A DNA stretch of 64,000 nt from Flavobacterium suncheonense GH29-5 = DSM 17707 (GTDB lineage: Bacteria > Bacteroidota > Bacteroidia > Flavobacteriales > Flavobacteriaceae): contig NZ_AUCZ01000003.1 of the NCBI RefSeq assembly GCF_000430025.1, positions 370,058-434,057 on the forward strand, given 5' to 3'. The notes under the pieces are model-generated. The model was not told the origin of the DNA, did no database searches, and saw nothing but the letters and a program-made list of their open reading frames with translations. A program made the position numbers and the translations under genes. Shown here piece by piece: positions 52,038 to 61,108 of the stretch (position 1 is its first letter; each line of letters opens with the position of its first letter).

Positions 52038-52805
52038 CTACTTTACAAGGAATTCAGCCACGGCTTCAAAAAAGTCTTTCGGATTTTCGGCGTGCAGCCA
52101 GTGCCCTGCATTTTTAATCGTGACAATTTCACTGTCCGGAAAATGGTGGTGTATGGTTTCAAAGTCTGCATCAGCTATATAATCGGAACGGTCGCCGCGA
52201 AGAAACAAGGCAGGTTTTTCAAAACGGCTTTCAAAAGGAAGGGCCTCGCCGATTCCTTCCACTTTTCGGTTGAAAACATCGAGATTGAACCGGAAACCGA
52301 GTTGTCCCGGCGTTACCCAATACAGGTTTTTCAGCAAAAACTGCCGCGTGCCGAAGTCGTAGATGTATTCCGATAAGGTTGCTTCGACTTCCGCACGGGT
52401 GGGTTGTGTGGTAAAATCTATAGCCGTGAGTCCTTCTAAGATTTTCTGATGGTGCGGCGCGTAATATTTCGGTCCGATATCTGCTACTATCAGCTTTTCT
52501 AGCTTTTCCGGATGGTTTACCGCAAAAAACATGGCGATTTTTCCGCCCATGGAATGTCCTAACAGGTCAATCTTCTCCAAACCATGCTTTTGGCAATAAT
52601 CCAACACATCCTGAACCATCACTGCATAATTGAATTCCTCGCTGTGCGGACTCTTCCCGTGATTACGCATGTCTAACATATGCACCTGAAACCCTAAGCC
52701 GGCAAACTGACCGCCCAACGTTTTCCAGTTGTCCGACATTCCCATAAAACCGTGAATAATCAGCAACGGCTTCCCTTCTCCTTCTATTCTTGAATACAAC
52801 TCCAT
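52038..52805 (-). CDS. Alpha/beta-fold hydrolase (YbfF esterase-like)
   Basis: A 255-residue cytoplasmic esterase-type hydrolase. The oxyanion-hole segment LLIIHGFMGMSDNWK, the nucleophile elbow LLGHSMGGKIAM, an Asp in LRGDRSDYI and the catalytic His in NAGHWLHAENP complete the triad. Its ATG overlaps the pdxJ stop codon by one base (TAATG), so the two are translationally coupled. The substrate is unknown; coupling to vitamin B6 synthesis may have no metabolic meaning. Confidence 0.9.
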   Translation of the reverse strand: MELYSRIEGEGKPLLIIHGFMGMSDNWKTLGGQFAGLGFQVHMLDMRNHGKSPHSEEFNYAVMVQDVLDYCQKHGLEKIDLLGHSMGGKIAMFFAVNHPEKLEKLIVADIGPKYYAPHHQKILEGLTAIDFTTQPTRAEVEATLSEYIYDFGTRQFLLKNLYWVTPGQLGFRFNLDVFNRKVEGIGEALPFESRFEKPALFLRGDRSDYIADADFETIHHHFPDSEIVTIKNAGHWLHAENPKDFFEAVAEFLVK

Positions 52806-53518
52806 TACTTCAGCCTTTGCAGATACATGTTTACGACGTTTTCCAGACCGAGGTACAGCGACTCGGAGATTAAAGCGTGTCCAATCGACACCTCTAAAAG
52901 GTCCGGAATGTTGTCTTTGAAGAATTTGATATTATCCAGACTTAAATCGTGTCCGGCGTTAATTCCCAATCCTAAATCGTTAGCTAAAACGGCCGCAGTT
53001 ACATACGGCTGAATCGCTTCTTTATTCCCCAAACCGTACTGATGTGCAAAAGCTTCGGTGTACAATTCGATACGGTCGGTTCCGGTGGCTTTGGCACCTT
53101 CAATCATTTTAAGTACCGGATCCACAAAAATGGAAGTGCGGATTCCGTTTCTTTTAAACTCGTCGATAACTTCTTTTAAATAGGACTGATGCGTTACCGT
53201 ATCCCAACCGGCATTGGAGGTTAAGGCTCCGATGGCATCCGGAACAAGGGTTACCTGCGTGGGTTGGCACTCCAGCACCAAATCGATGAAATTGTGTTGC
53301 GGATTGCCTTCGATATTGTATTCTGTATACACTACTCCAACCAAATCCCTGGCATCCTGATAACGGATATGGCGTTCGTCCGGTCTCGGATGCACGGTAA
53401 TTCCCTCAGCTCCAAACCGCTGAATGTCTTTGGCCACCTGCAAAAGATTGGGCACATTTCCGCCTCTTGAATTTCGCAGGGTCGCAATTTTATTGATGTT
53501 AACCGATAATTTCGTCAT
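52805..53518 (-). CDS. pdxJ: Pyridoxine 5'-phosphate synthase
   Basis: Last step of DXP-dependent vitamin B6 synthesis, joining 1-deoxyxylulose 5-phosphate and 3-amino-1-hydroxyacetone phosphate. The 237-residue TIM barrel shows LSVNINKIATLRNSRGG, then GITVHPRPDERHIRYQDA, and the C-terminal LGINAGHDLSLDN and EVSIGHALISESL stretches, all conserved in PdxJ. It is followed by the alpha/beta hydrolase gene with a one-base overlap. Confidence 0.96.
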   Translation of the reverse strand: MTKLSVNINKIATLRNSRGGNVPNLLQVAKDIQRFGAEGITVHPRPDERHIRYQDARDLVGVVYTEYNIEGNPQHNFIDLVLECQPTQVTLVPDAIGALTSNAGWDTVTHQSYLKEVIDEFKRNGIRTSIFVDPVLKMIEGAKATGTDRIELYTEAFAHQYGLGNKEAIQPYVTAAVLANDLGLGINAGHDLSLDNIKFFKDNIPDLLEVSIGHALISESLYLGLENVVNMYLQRLK

Positions 53519-53536
53519 GGTAAAAAAATTTACTTA

Positions 53537-53544
53537 CAAAAATA
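53537..53544 (-). promoter_or_regulatory. Promoter of pdxJ
   Basis: The minus strand reads TATTTTTG, a full -7 match, 19 bases before the ATG. Confidence 0.55.
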
Positions 53545-53611
53545 CAAAGTATATTTAAGCGGTAATGTCCCATTTTTTGATTATTTTGCATTCGATTTCG
53601 ATTTTTGTCTT

Positions 53612-54271
53612 ATGAATGAAATTACAGATTATATCACCCAGGAAATTAACGCGCTGACCGTTACCGATGTAGTGGAAAAAGCGCAGGATATTTTCCTGAA
53701 TTTACCGTTCAGTCATTTTCCCGTTCTGGAGGATGGCGTTTATATCGGCTGTGCCAATGCGGAAGATATTGACCTGTTGGATCCTGATAAAAAAATCGGT
53801 GAATTTCGCTTTAATTTCGACCGTTTCTTTGTCCGCAACACCATGAACTGGCTGGATGTACTGGAAGTATTTGCCAAAAACGAAACCAATCTGGTACCTG
53901 TACTCGACGACAAAAACACTTATCTCGGGTACTATGAAATGGAAGACATCATCCGTTTTTTCCATGAAACACCTTTTCTAAGGGAAGACGGCGGAATTAT
54001 TGTGGTCGAAAAAGGCCTGCGCGATTACAGCATGGGCGAAATTGCACAAATCGTGGAAAGCAACAATGCCAAACTGTTGGGCGCCTTCATTTCCTATACC
54101 GATGTTAACAAAGTACAGATTACTATAAAAATGAGTTTGGGCGGCATGAACGAAATTATTCAAACCTTCCGCCGTTACAATTACGACATCATCAGCGAAC
54201 ATCAGGAAGATGCGTACCTGAACAATCTGAAAGACCGTTCCGATTATCTGGACAAATACCTAAACATATAA
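53612..54271 (+). CDS. CBS-domain protein
   Basis: A 219-residue cytoplasmic protein with a pair of CBS domains in residues about 1-125 (FPVLEDGVYIGCANAEDI and LVPVLDDKNTYLGYYEMEDI), which usually sense adenylate-type ligands. The C-terminal part, with IAQIVESNNAKLLGAFISY and KMSLGGMNEIIQTFRRYNYD, looks like an ACT-type regulatory fold. It is 6 bases upstream of nadK and probably co-transcribed with it. The ligand and target are unknown. Confidence 0.88.
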   Translation: MNEITDYITQEINALTVTDVVEKAQDIFLNLPFSHFPVLEDGVYIGCANAEDIDLLDPDKKIGEFRFNFDRFFVRNTMNWLDVLEVFAKNETNLVPVLDDKNTYLGYYEMEDIIRFFHETPFLREDGGIIVVEKGLRDYSMGEIAQIVESNNAKLLGAFISYTDVNKVQITIKMSLGGMNEIIQTFRRYNYDIISEHQEDAYLNNLKDRSDYLDKYLNI

Positions 54272-54277
54272 TTCGCT

Positions 54278-55162
54278 ATGAAATTAGCCATCTACGGACA
54301 ATATTACCCCGAAAAAACAGCCGATATCCTGCATAAAATGTTTTCTGTTTTCGAAAAATACAATGCCCAGGCGGTTTTTGAAGCTAATTTCTACCGTCTT
54401 TTACTCGAAAACAACGTCCTGAAGAACGAATACGAAGTCTTTTCCAATCATACCGAACTGAACAACTCTTTTGATTTTTTCATCAGTATCGGAGGAGATG
54501 GCACCATGCTTCGGGCCGCTACTTTCGTGAAAAGCAAGAACATCCCCATAGTAGGGATTAACGCCGGCAGACTGGGTTTTTTAGCCAATGTACAACAGGA
54601 TGCCATCGAAAAATTATTGCCCAACCTGTTTGAAAACAATTACAAACTGTCCCAACGCACTTTACTGAGTTTAGAGTGCTATCCGGATCCCTGCGATATT
54701 TTCGATTTAAATTTTGCCCTGAACGAAATTACCGTTTCCCGAAAAAACACCACTTCGATGATTACCATTGAAACCTGTTTAAACGGAGAATACCTGACTT
54801 CCTTCTGGGCAGACGGTTTGATTATTTCAACGCCAACCGGCTCCACGGGTTACAACCTGAGCTGCGGTGGCCCGGTGATTACCCCGGAATCGAAATGCAT
54901 CGTGATTACCCCTATCGCACCCCACAACCTTAACGTTCGGCCGCTGATACTTTCCGACGATACCGAAATAAAACTCAAAGTATCCGGAAGAGAACCGCAA
55001 TTCCTGCTTTCGCTGGATTCCGGAACCAAAACCATCGACAACGAAAACGAGGTTTACATCAAAAAAGCCCCTTTTACCATCAACATGGTCGAGTTTCCCA
55101 ACGAAACATTCCTGAAAACTTTACGCAACAAATTGCTTTGGGGAGAAGACAAACGAAATTAA
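54278..55162 (+). CDS. nadK: NAD kinase
   Basis: Makes NADP+ from NAD+ and ATP in the cytoplasm. The 294-residue protein has the GGDGT motif in FFISIGGDGTMLRAAT with its catalytic Asp, GINAGRLGFLANV, NEITV, and the NAD-binding WADGLIISTPTGSTGYNLSC. It follows a CBS-domain gene by 6 bases. The 147 bases after it hold only the promoter of the next gene. Confidence 0.96.
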   Translation: MKLAIYGQYYPEKTADILHKMFSVFEKYNAQAVFEANFYRLLLENNVLKNEYEVFSNHTELNNSFDFFISIGGDGTMLRAATFVKSKNIPIVGINAGRLGFLANVQQDAIEKLLPNLFENNYKLSQRTLLSLECYPDPCDIFDLNFALNEITVSRKNTTSMITIETCLNGEYLTSFWADGLIISTPTGSTGYNLSCGGPVITPESKCIVITPIAPHNLNVRPLILSDDTEIKLKVSGREPQFLLSLDSGTKTIDNENEVYIKKAPFTINMVEFPNETFLKTLRNKLLWGEDKRN

Positions 55163-55284
55163 TAATTTATGATTTACAGCATACTACGCCCTGAAATTCA
55201 GCGTTAGATAAAGTGATTCAGATAAATTATTAGGCAAACCATGTGAAAATATAACAATAGAAGCGGTTTAGAAATCTATATTAT

Positions 55285-55292
55285 TATATTTG
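55285..55292 (+). promoter_or_regulatory. Promoter of the DUF6089-uppS-bamA unit
   Basis: TATATTTG, a full -7 match, 18 bases before the ATG. It is the only clear promoter seen ahead of the tightly packed downstream genes. Confidence 0.6.
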
Positions 55293-55309
55293 CACACTAT
55301 TTTAACAAA

Positions 55310-55993
55310 ATGAACAGAATTGCGGCTGTAGTAATCTTCCTTTTCCTGTTTTCCAAAGCAAACGCCCAAATTAACGAATTGGGAGTTTTTTTAGGAGGAA
55401 GTAATTATATTGGCGATGTCGGACCAACTACTTACATAGCCCCTAAAGAGTTGAGTATCGGCATTTTGTATAAATGGAACCGAAGCACGAGACATTCGTG
55501 GAGATTTTCCTATACACAAGGTAAAATCAGCTCGAATGATTCAAATTCGGATGTACCGGCGCGAAAACAGAGGGGCTTTAGTTTTGAAAATGAAATTAAG
55601 GAACTTTCGGCTGGTCTGGAGTTTAATTTTTTTGATTTTAACTTGCATGAAAGTGGATGGATTGCCACACCCTACGTGCATACGGGGTTGAGTTATTTCA
55701 GATATGACGAACTATACGTTCTGGACGGACAAACCAAAATAGACGACACCAAATATGCTATGGCTATTCCCATGACGGTTGGGTTAAAAACCCGAATAGC
55801 CGATAAATTCGTCTTAGGCTTGGAAACCGGTATACGCTATAGTTTTACCGACAATTTAGACGGTAGTAATCCCAAAAAGGAAGAGTTTTCGCAGTACAAA
55901 TTCGGAAACTTAACCAGTAAGGATTGGTATGTTTTTACAGGATTGACTCTAACTTATACTTTCGGCCAAAATCCTTGTTATTGCGCAGAATAA
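55310..55993 (+). CDS. DUF6089 family outer-membrane protein
   Basis: A 227-residue exported beta-rich protein. It has a signal peptide (residues 1-19, ending SKANAQ), then INELGVFLGGSNYIGDVGP, the mark of DUF6089, and strands of an outer-membrane barrel ending FTGLTLTYTFGQNPCYCAE. Its stop is directly followed by the uppS start (1-base gap), and the order DUF6089-uppS-bamA is one I recall from other Flavobacteriia. The role in envelope assembly is inferred from that context. Confidence 0.85.
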   Translation: MNRIAAVVIFLFLFSKANAQINELGVFLGGSNYIGDVGPTTYIAPKELSIGILYKWNRSTRHSWRFSYTQGKISSNDSNSDVPARKQRGFSFENEIKELSAGLEFNFFDFNLHESGWIATPYVHTGLSYFRYDELYVLDGQTKIDDTKYAMAIPMTVGLKTRIADKFVLGLETGIRYSFTDNLDGSNPKKEEFSQYKFGNLTSKDWYVFTGLTLTYTFGQNPCYCAE

Positions 55994-55994
55994 A

Positions 55995-56735
55995 ATGAAT
56001 TTGAACGATACTATAAATAAAGATAATTTACCCAAACACCTGGCCATCATCATGGACGGCAACGGGCGTTGGGCCAAGCAGAAAGGAATGTTGCGCGCTT
56101 TCGGTCATGAAAACGGCACCAAAGCCGTACGCGAAACCGTGGAGACCTGTGCCAAATTAGGCATTGAAAACCTTACACTCTACGCTTTTTCAACCGAAAA
56201 CTGGAACCGCCCGAAACTGGAAGTAGACACCTTAATGAAGCTGCTGATCACTTCCCTTAAAGGCGAGTTAAAAACCCTTCAGAACAACAACATCCGCCTG
56301 AATGCCATCGGCAATTTAGACAATTTACCGTCGTCGGTAAAAAAGGAATTGCTTGAGGTAATCGAAAAAACAAAAGACAATACAAGAATGACATTAACAC
56401 TTGCCCTGAGCTACGGTTCGCGCGACGAAATTGTTAATGCCGTGAGAAAAATAAGCGATAAAGTTAAAAATAATATAATTTCAGTAACGGATATTGACGA
56501 ATCCATTATTAATCAGCATCTTTACACGCAAAATTTACCGGACGTAGATTTGGTAATCCGTACTAGTGGTGAGCATAGAATCAGCAACTTCCTGCTTTGG
56601 CAGATTGCTTATGCCGAATTCTATTTCACAGAAGTGTTATGGCCTGATTTTAGAGAAAAAGATTTGTATGAAGCAATTATCAGTTATCAGAAAAGAGAAC
56701 GAAGATTTGGAAAAACGAGTGAACAAATTAAATAA
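55995..56735 (+). CDS. uppS: Isoprenyl transferase (undecaprenyl diphosphate synthase)
   Basis: Builds undecaprenyl diphosphate, the lipid carrier for peptidoglycan and O-antigen. The 246-residue cis-prenyltransferase begins KHLAIIMDGNGRWAKQKG with the catalytic Asp, followed by LTLYAFSTENWNRP and the C-terminal VDLVIRTSGEHRISNFLLWQ and AYAEFYFTEVLWPDF. It lies between DUF6089 and bamA, linking lipid carrier supply with outer-membrane assembly. Confidence 0.97.
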   Translation: MNLNDTINKDNLPKHLAIIMDGNGRWAKQKGMLRAFGHENGTKAVRETVETCAKLGIENLTLYAFSTENWNRPKLEVDTLMKLLITSLKGELKTLQNNNIRLNAIGNLDNLPSSVKKELLEVIEKTKDNTRMTLTLALSYGSRDEIVNAVRKISDKVKNNIISVTDIDESIINQHLYTQNLPDVDLVIRTSGEHRISNFLLWQIAYAEFYFTEVLWPDFREKDLYEAIISYQKRERRFGKTSEQIK

Positions 56736-56742
56736 TACCCCA

Positions 56743-59436
56743 ATGTTTCAAAAAGCAACAAAACTGTTTTTTGCTGTTTTACTATTAGGAAATATATCAT
56801 CTTTAAAGGCACAGGAAAACAACACTCCCGAAGCCGGAAAACAATATACTCTTGCTGATGTTGACGTAACCGGTAAAATAACCTACAACAAACAAACCGT
56901 AATTACTTTCGCCGGTCTGGAAAAAGGGCAAAACATTTTGGTTCCCGGTGATGAAATCAGCAATGCCATTAAAAAGCTATGGAAACTTGGTCTTTTTAAC
57001 GACATCAATTTTTACGTGAACCGTGTGCAGAATGACTCAATCTGGCTGGAACTGAACATCAATGAACTGCCCAAACTCAATGAGGTAAAATTCAAAGGCG
57101 TTAAAAAAGGAAAAGTAGATGAATTAATTAAGGACAACGACCTTAAGAAAGACAAAGTGGTCAATGAAAACTTACTGACCACCACCAAAAATTACATCGA
57201 AAACAAATACAAAAAAAACGGCTACTACAACACTAAAGTTGTTATTAACACTATTCCGGACACACTTGAAAACAAAGTAAACATGGTTGTTGCCGTAGAT
57301 CGCGGCAAAAAAGTGCGAATCAGCAGCATTAACATTTCCGGTAATTCCGAAATGAAAACGAGCAAAATCAGGAAAGCCTTAACCAACACTAAGAAAAAAA
57401 GCTTCATGAATCCGTTGCGCCTTTTCAAATCTTCGAAATTCATCAAGGAAAAATACAACGAAGATTTGGTTAACGTTGTCGACAAATACAAAGAAAAAGG
57501 CTATCGCGACGCCCGTATTACCGAGGAGAAAGTTACTTACAACAAAAAGAAAAACACGGTAGACATCGACATTAAAGTTGAAGAAGGCCGTAAACACTAT
57601 TTTGGAAACATTCGTTATCTGGGGAACACTATTTACAGCAACCAGCAATTGGAAAGAGTTCTGGGCATTCAAAAAGGTGAGGTATATAACGGAAAGCTAT
57701 TGGATGAGCGCATCTCTAACAAGAAAAACCCGGACGCGGAAGATCTTAGCAACTTATACCAAAACAACGGTTATTTGTTTTCAAACATCAATGCCGTAGA
57801 GGTAAAAACAGCGAATGACACTATCGATTTCGAAATCAGAATTACCGAAGGACCAATTGCCTATTTTAACAACGTAACCGTAACCGGAAACGACAGAACA
57901 AACGATCGCGTTATCTACCGGGAGTTGCGAACAAAACCCGGACAAAAATGGAGCAAAGAAAATGTAGTAAGAACTATCCGTGAATTAGGTCAGTTAGGCT
58001 TTTTCGATGCCGAGCAATTACAGCCGGATGTAAAACCAAACGGTGCAGACGGTACGGTAGACATTAATTACAACGTAGTAGAAAAAGGATCCAGCCAGGT
58101 AGAATTACAAGGCGGATACGGAGGAGGAGGTTTCATTGGAACCCTTGGTTTATCGTTTAACAATTTCTCTATCCGAAACATCCTAAACAAAGATGCTTAC
58201 AAACCGCTCCCTATGGGAGACGGTCAGAGAATGGCGCTACGTTTGCAGGGAAGTTCCTATTTTCAAACCTATAGTCTGTCGTTTTCTGAGCCGTGGTTAG
58301 GCGGCAAAAAACCGATTAATTTCTCCACTTCTGTTTCGCACAGTAAACAGTTTTTATACAATTATTCCTCCCGTGATGTCGACAGAAACCAGAGCTTCAA
58401 CATTACCACTTTATCGGTTGGTATGGCAAAAAGGCTTTCCGTTCCGGATGATTATTTTGTTTTATCCCATTCGGTTGCTTTCCAATATTACGACTTGAAT
58501 AACTACAATACCGGACTGTTCACTTTTGGAAACGGCTCGTCAAGAAATTTAACTTACACCATCGGATTATCCAGAAACAGCAAAGGTTTAAATCCAATCT
58601 ACCCAACTTACGGTTCCGATTTTTCAATAACCGGAAAGTTCACGTTACCGTACTCATTGTTTAACGGTGTGGATTATGCCAACTTGGGAAATCTTGAAGA
58701 AAATAAAATAAAAGCAACTTCCACCGGATATTATACCGGAACAGACGGATTAACGCATTCGTACCCAGCCGGTACTTACATAGACAGCAACGGACAACCT
58801 GTTTTAAATTCAGACGGCTCTCCTTCATCAGACTATACTTTAGCTGCAGCTGATCAGGGAAAAGTCGACCAAAAACGATTTAATTGGTTGGAATATTATA
58901 AAATTAAGTTTAAAGCAGACTGGTATACAAAAATTTATGATAAATTAGTACTTCGTTCTTTGGGTGAATTCGGATTTTTAGGAGCCTATAACCAAGACAG
59001 AGGATTAGTTCCGTTTGAACGTTATTATTTAGGTGGTGACGGTTTAGCAAACTTTTCGATGGACGGAAGAGAAATGATTCAATTGCGCGGTTATCCGAAC
59101 CAATCCCTTTCCCCTATCATTTACAGAAATGGATTACCGGAACAGATTGGAGGTACGATATACAATAAATTCTCATTAGAATTGCGCTATCCGATAACTT
59201 TAAAGCAAGCTGCTTCAATTTATGTTTTAACGTTTGCAGAAGCCGGAGCGTCTTTTGCTTCCTTTAAAGACTACAACCCGTTCGCACTACAGCGCTCAGC
59301 AGGTTTCGGTTTACGCGTATTCATGCCTGCCTTTGGTTTGTTGGGAATTGATTTTGGTCACGGGTTTGATGCGGTTCCTGGGGAACAACGAAAAAGCGGA
59401 TGGCAAACGCATTTTATCATCGGACAACAATTTTAA
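56743..59436 (+). CDS. bamA: Outer membrane protein assembly factor BamA
   Basis: Essential Omp85 insertase of the BAM complex. From 56743 (MFQKATKLFFAVLLL) it has 897 residues and a signal peptide. Five POTRA domains lie in about residues 30-440, each with the GN/G-x-F pattern (for example KLWKLGLFNDINFYV and ELGQLGFFDAEQL). The barrel follows, with the strand-lid motif QLRGYPNQ and a C-terminal signature ending in Phe (FIIGQQF). The longer frame from 56566 overlaps uppS and is rejected. Two OmpH chaperone genes follow, as expected for an assembly operon. Confidence 0.96.
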   Translation: MFQKATKLFFAVLLLGNISSLKAQENNTPEAGKQYTLADVDVTGKITYNKQTVITFAGLEKGQNILVPGDEISNAIKKLWKLGLFNDINFYVNRVQNDSIWLELNINELPKLNEVKFKGVKKGKVDELIKDNDLKKDKVVNENLLTTTKNYIENKYKKNGYYNTKVVINTIPDTLENKVNMVVAVDRGKKVRISSINISGNSEMKTSKIRKALTNTKKKSFMNPLRLFKSSKFIKEKYNEDLVNVVDKYKEKGYRDARITEEKVTYNKKKNTVDIDIKVEEGRKHYFGNIRYLGNTIYSNQQLERVLGIQKGEVYNGKLLDERISNKKNPDAEDLSNLYQNNGYLFSNINAVEVKTANDTIDFEIRITEGPIAYFNNVTVTGNDRTNDRVIYRELRTKPGQKWSKENVVRTIRELGQLGFFDAEQLQPDVKPNGADGTVDINYNVVEKGSSQVELQGGYGGGGFIGTLGLSFNNFSIRNILNKDAYKPLPMGDGQRMALRLQGSSYFQTYSLSFSEPWLGGKKPINFSTSVSHSKQFLYNYSSRDVDRNQSFNITTLSVGMAKRLSVPDDYFVLSHSVAFQYYDLNNYNTGLFTFGNGSSRNLTYTIGLSRNSKGLNPIYPTYGSDFSITGKFTLPYSLFNGVDYANLGNLEENKIKATSTGYYTGTDGLTHSYPAGTYIDSNGQPVLNSDGSPSSDYTLAAADQGKVDQKRFNWLEYYKIKFKADWYTKIYDKLVLRSLGEFGFLGAYNQDRGLVPFERYYLGGDGLANFSMDGREMIQLRGYPNQSLSPIIYRNGLPEQIGGTIYNKFSLELRYPITLKQAASIYVLTFAEAGASFASFKDYNPFALQRSAGFGLRVFMPAFGLLGIDFGHGFDAVPGEQRKSGWQTHFIIGQQF

Positions 59437-59472
59437 GATTTGGCACGATAGTTGAACTAAACTTAATTAGTT

Positions 59473-60507
59473 ATGAAAAAATATTTTTTAACTGCACTGG
59501 CTACCCTGGTAACGGTAATGGCTAATGCCCAGGGAAAAGGCGTAAAAGTAGGCTATGTAGATATGGAATACATCCTGCAAAAAGCCCCAGACTATGCTGA
59601 AGCCAAAAACCAGCTGGAACAAAAAGCCCAAACCTGGAAACAGGAAATAGAGGTTAAAAAAAATGAAATCAACAAACTGAAAGAAAATCTCAAGACCGAA
59701 AAAGTACTTCTCACTAAAGAGTTGATTGAAGAACGGGAAGAAGAAATTGCGTTCCTTGAAAAAGAAATGTTGGACTACCAACAAAAGCGTTTTGGCCCCA
59801 ACGGCGATTTGATGATTCAGAAAGCCACTTTGGTAAAACCGATTCAGGATCAGGTTTTTAATGCCGTACAGGATATCGGAGAGCGGATGAAATACGACTT
59901 CATCTTCGACAAATCCTCCGACATGACCATGTTGTTTGCAGCGCAACGATTCGATTTGAGCGAGCGGGTGATTAGAGAACTTACCCGGGCACAAAAAAAG
60001 GAACAGTTAACCAAAAAACAACTTAAAGAACAGGAAAAACAAGATGCTTTAGACGACATGGCTGCGGAAAACCCGGATCAGATTGAACGTCAGAAGAAAC
60101 TGGATGAAAAAAAGGCCGCCCGTGAAAAAATCTTAGAAGACCGAAAAAAAGCGGCGGAAGAGAAGAAAAAAGCCATTGAAGAACGTCGCAAACAGATATT
60201 AGAAGAAAGAGAAGCCAAAAAATCTGCAAAAGAAGTAACAAAACCGGAAGATAAAAAAGAAGACGCTGAAGGCGAAAGTGCTGAGGATAAAAAAACAACC
60301 ACTGCTGCCGAAGACAAAAAAGCCGAAGCTGAAGCCAAGAAAAAAGCAACAGCCGAAGAACGACAAAAGCTATTGGACGAGCGTAAAAAAGCGTTAGAAG
60401 AAAAACGCAAAAAGATAATCGAAGACCGCGAAAAAGCAAAAAAAGAGCGTGAAGAAGCGCAAAAAAAGAAAACAGAAGAAAACAAAACAGAGCAAAATAA
60501 AAATTAA
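59473..60507 (+). CDS. OmpH/Skp family chaperone with long charged C-terminal tail
   Basis: A 344-residue periplasmic chaperone-like protein. It has a signal peptide (residues 1-19), then GKGVKVGYVDMEYILQKAPDY and the long helices of the Skp domain to about residue 170. Typical Skp proteins stop there; this one continues for about 170 residues of Lys/Glu/Ala-rich sequence (for example KKKAIEERRKQILEE), likely a long coiled coil or single helix. It lies between bamA and a normal-sized OmpH gene, so it probably helps outer-membrane protein transit. The purpose of the tail is unknown. Confidence 0.9.
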   Translation: MKKYFLTALATLVTVMANAQGKGVKVGYVDMEYILQKAPDYAEAKNQLEQKAQTWKQEIEVKKNEINKLKENLKTEKVLLTKELIEEREEEIAFLEKEMLDYQQKRFGPNGDLMIQKATLVKPIQDQVFNAVQDIGERMKYDFIFDKSSDMTMLFAAQRFDLSERVIRELTRAQKKEQLTKKQLKEQEKQDALDDMAAENPDQIERQKKLDEKKAAREKILEDRKKAAEEKKKAIEERRKQILEEREAKKSAKEVTKPEDKKEDAEGESAEDKKTTTAAEDKKAEAEAKKKATAEERQKLLDERKKALEEKRKKIIEDREKAKKEREEAQKKKTEENKTEQNKN

Positions 60508-60530
60508 GATTAATTAACTTGTATTAGAAA

Positions 60531-61040
60531 ATGAAACAATTGAAAACTTTACTTATTGCTGCCGCACTATTTTTAGGGGCAAACCAAACCATTTCTGCTC
60601 AGGCAAAAGTGGCGCATATTGATGTTCAGGAGTTGATGACCACCATGCCGGAAATGAAAACCGCTCAGGCACAGGTGAAAAAAATTGGTGAAACTTACGA
60701 AAAAGAATACCAGACTTTGGTTACCGAGTACCAAAACAAAATGAAAAAATACGAGTCTGAAGCTACAACCGTAGGAGAAGCTGTAAACGAAACAAGAGCA
60801 AAAGAAATGCAGGACATGGGGCAGCGCATCCAACAATTCAGAGAAACAGCTCAAAAAGAATTACAGCAAAAAGAAATGGATTTGGTAAAACCAATCATGG
60901 ACAAAGCCAAAAACGCCATCCAAAAAGTTGCTAAAGCCAAAGGATATCAATATGTATTGGATTCTACAAGCGGTAGCGGCGTGATCCTTGCAGACGGTCC
61001 AAACTTGTTAGCGGACGTGAAAAAAGAATTAGGATTCTAA
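60531..61040 (+). CDS. OmpH/Skp family periplasmic chaperone
   Basis: A 169-residue protein of normal Skp length: signal peptide (residues 1-24, ending TISAQA), then KVAHIDVQELMTTMPEMKTA, two long helices (about 40-130) forming the tentacles, and a C-terminal strand region GYQYVLDSTSGSGVI. It should bind unfolded outer-membrane proteins on the way to BamA. It follows the long paralogue by 23 bases and ends in a hairpin terminator. Confidence 0.93.
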   Translation: MKQLKTLLIAAALFLGANQTISAQAKVAHIDVQELMTTMPEMKTAQAQVKKIGETYEKEYQTLVTEYQNKMKKYESEATTVGEAVNETRAKEMQDMGQRIQQFRETAQKELQQKEMDLVKPIMDKAKNAIQKVAKAKGYQYVLDSTSGSGVILADGPNLLADVKKELGF

Positions 61041-61061
61041 TATTATAATTTTTTCATAAAT

Positions 61062-61097
61062 TGAAAAACTGCTCTTTTTTTGGAGCAGTTTTTTTTT
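61062..61097 (+). terminator. Terminator after the OmpH genes
   Basis: AAAACTGCTC pairs with GAGCAGTTTT across a short loop of T residues, followed by a run of nine or so T that leads directly into the murI promoter. Confidence 0.8.
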
Positions 61098-61104
61098 ACA
61101 TTTG
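61097..61104 (+). promoter_or_regulatory. Promoter of murI, touching the start codon
   Basis: TACATTTG, a full -7 match, ends four bases before the ATG at 61109. Transcription would start at or next to the A of the ATG, so the mRNA may be leaderless. Confidence 0.55.
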
Positions 61105-61108
61105 TTTT

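Noticed and set aside
56566..56742. Upstream extension of bamA
   Set aside because: It overlaps uppS in another frame and lacks a signal peptide; the ATG at 56743 gives a proper one.
60023..60485. Leu/Phe- and Ser/Phe-rich frames antisense to the long OmpH gene
   Set aside because: They look like membrane proteins only because they are the reverse of Lys/Glu/Ala-rich codons.
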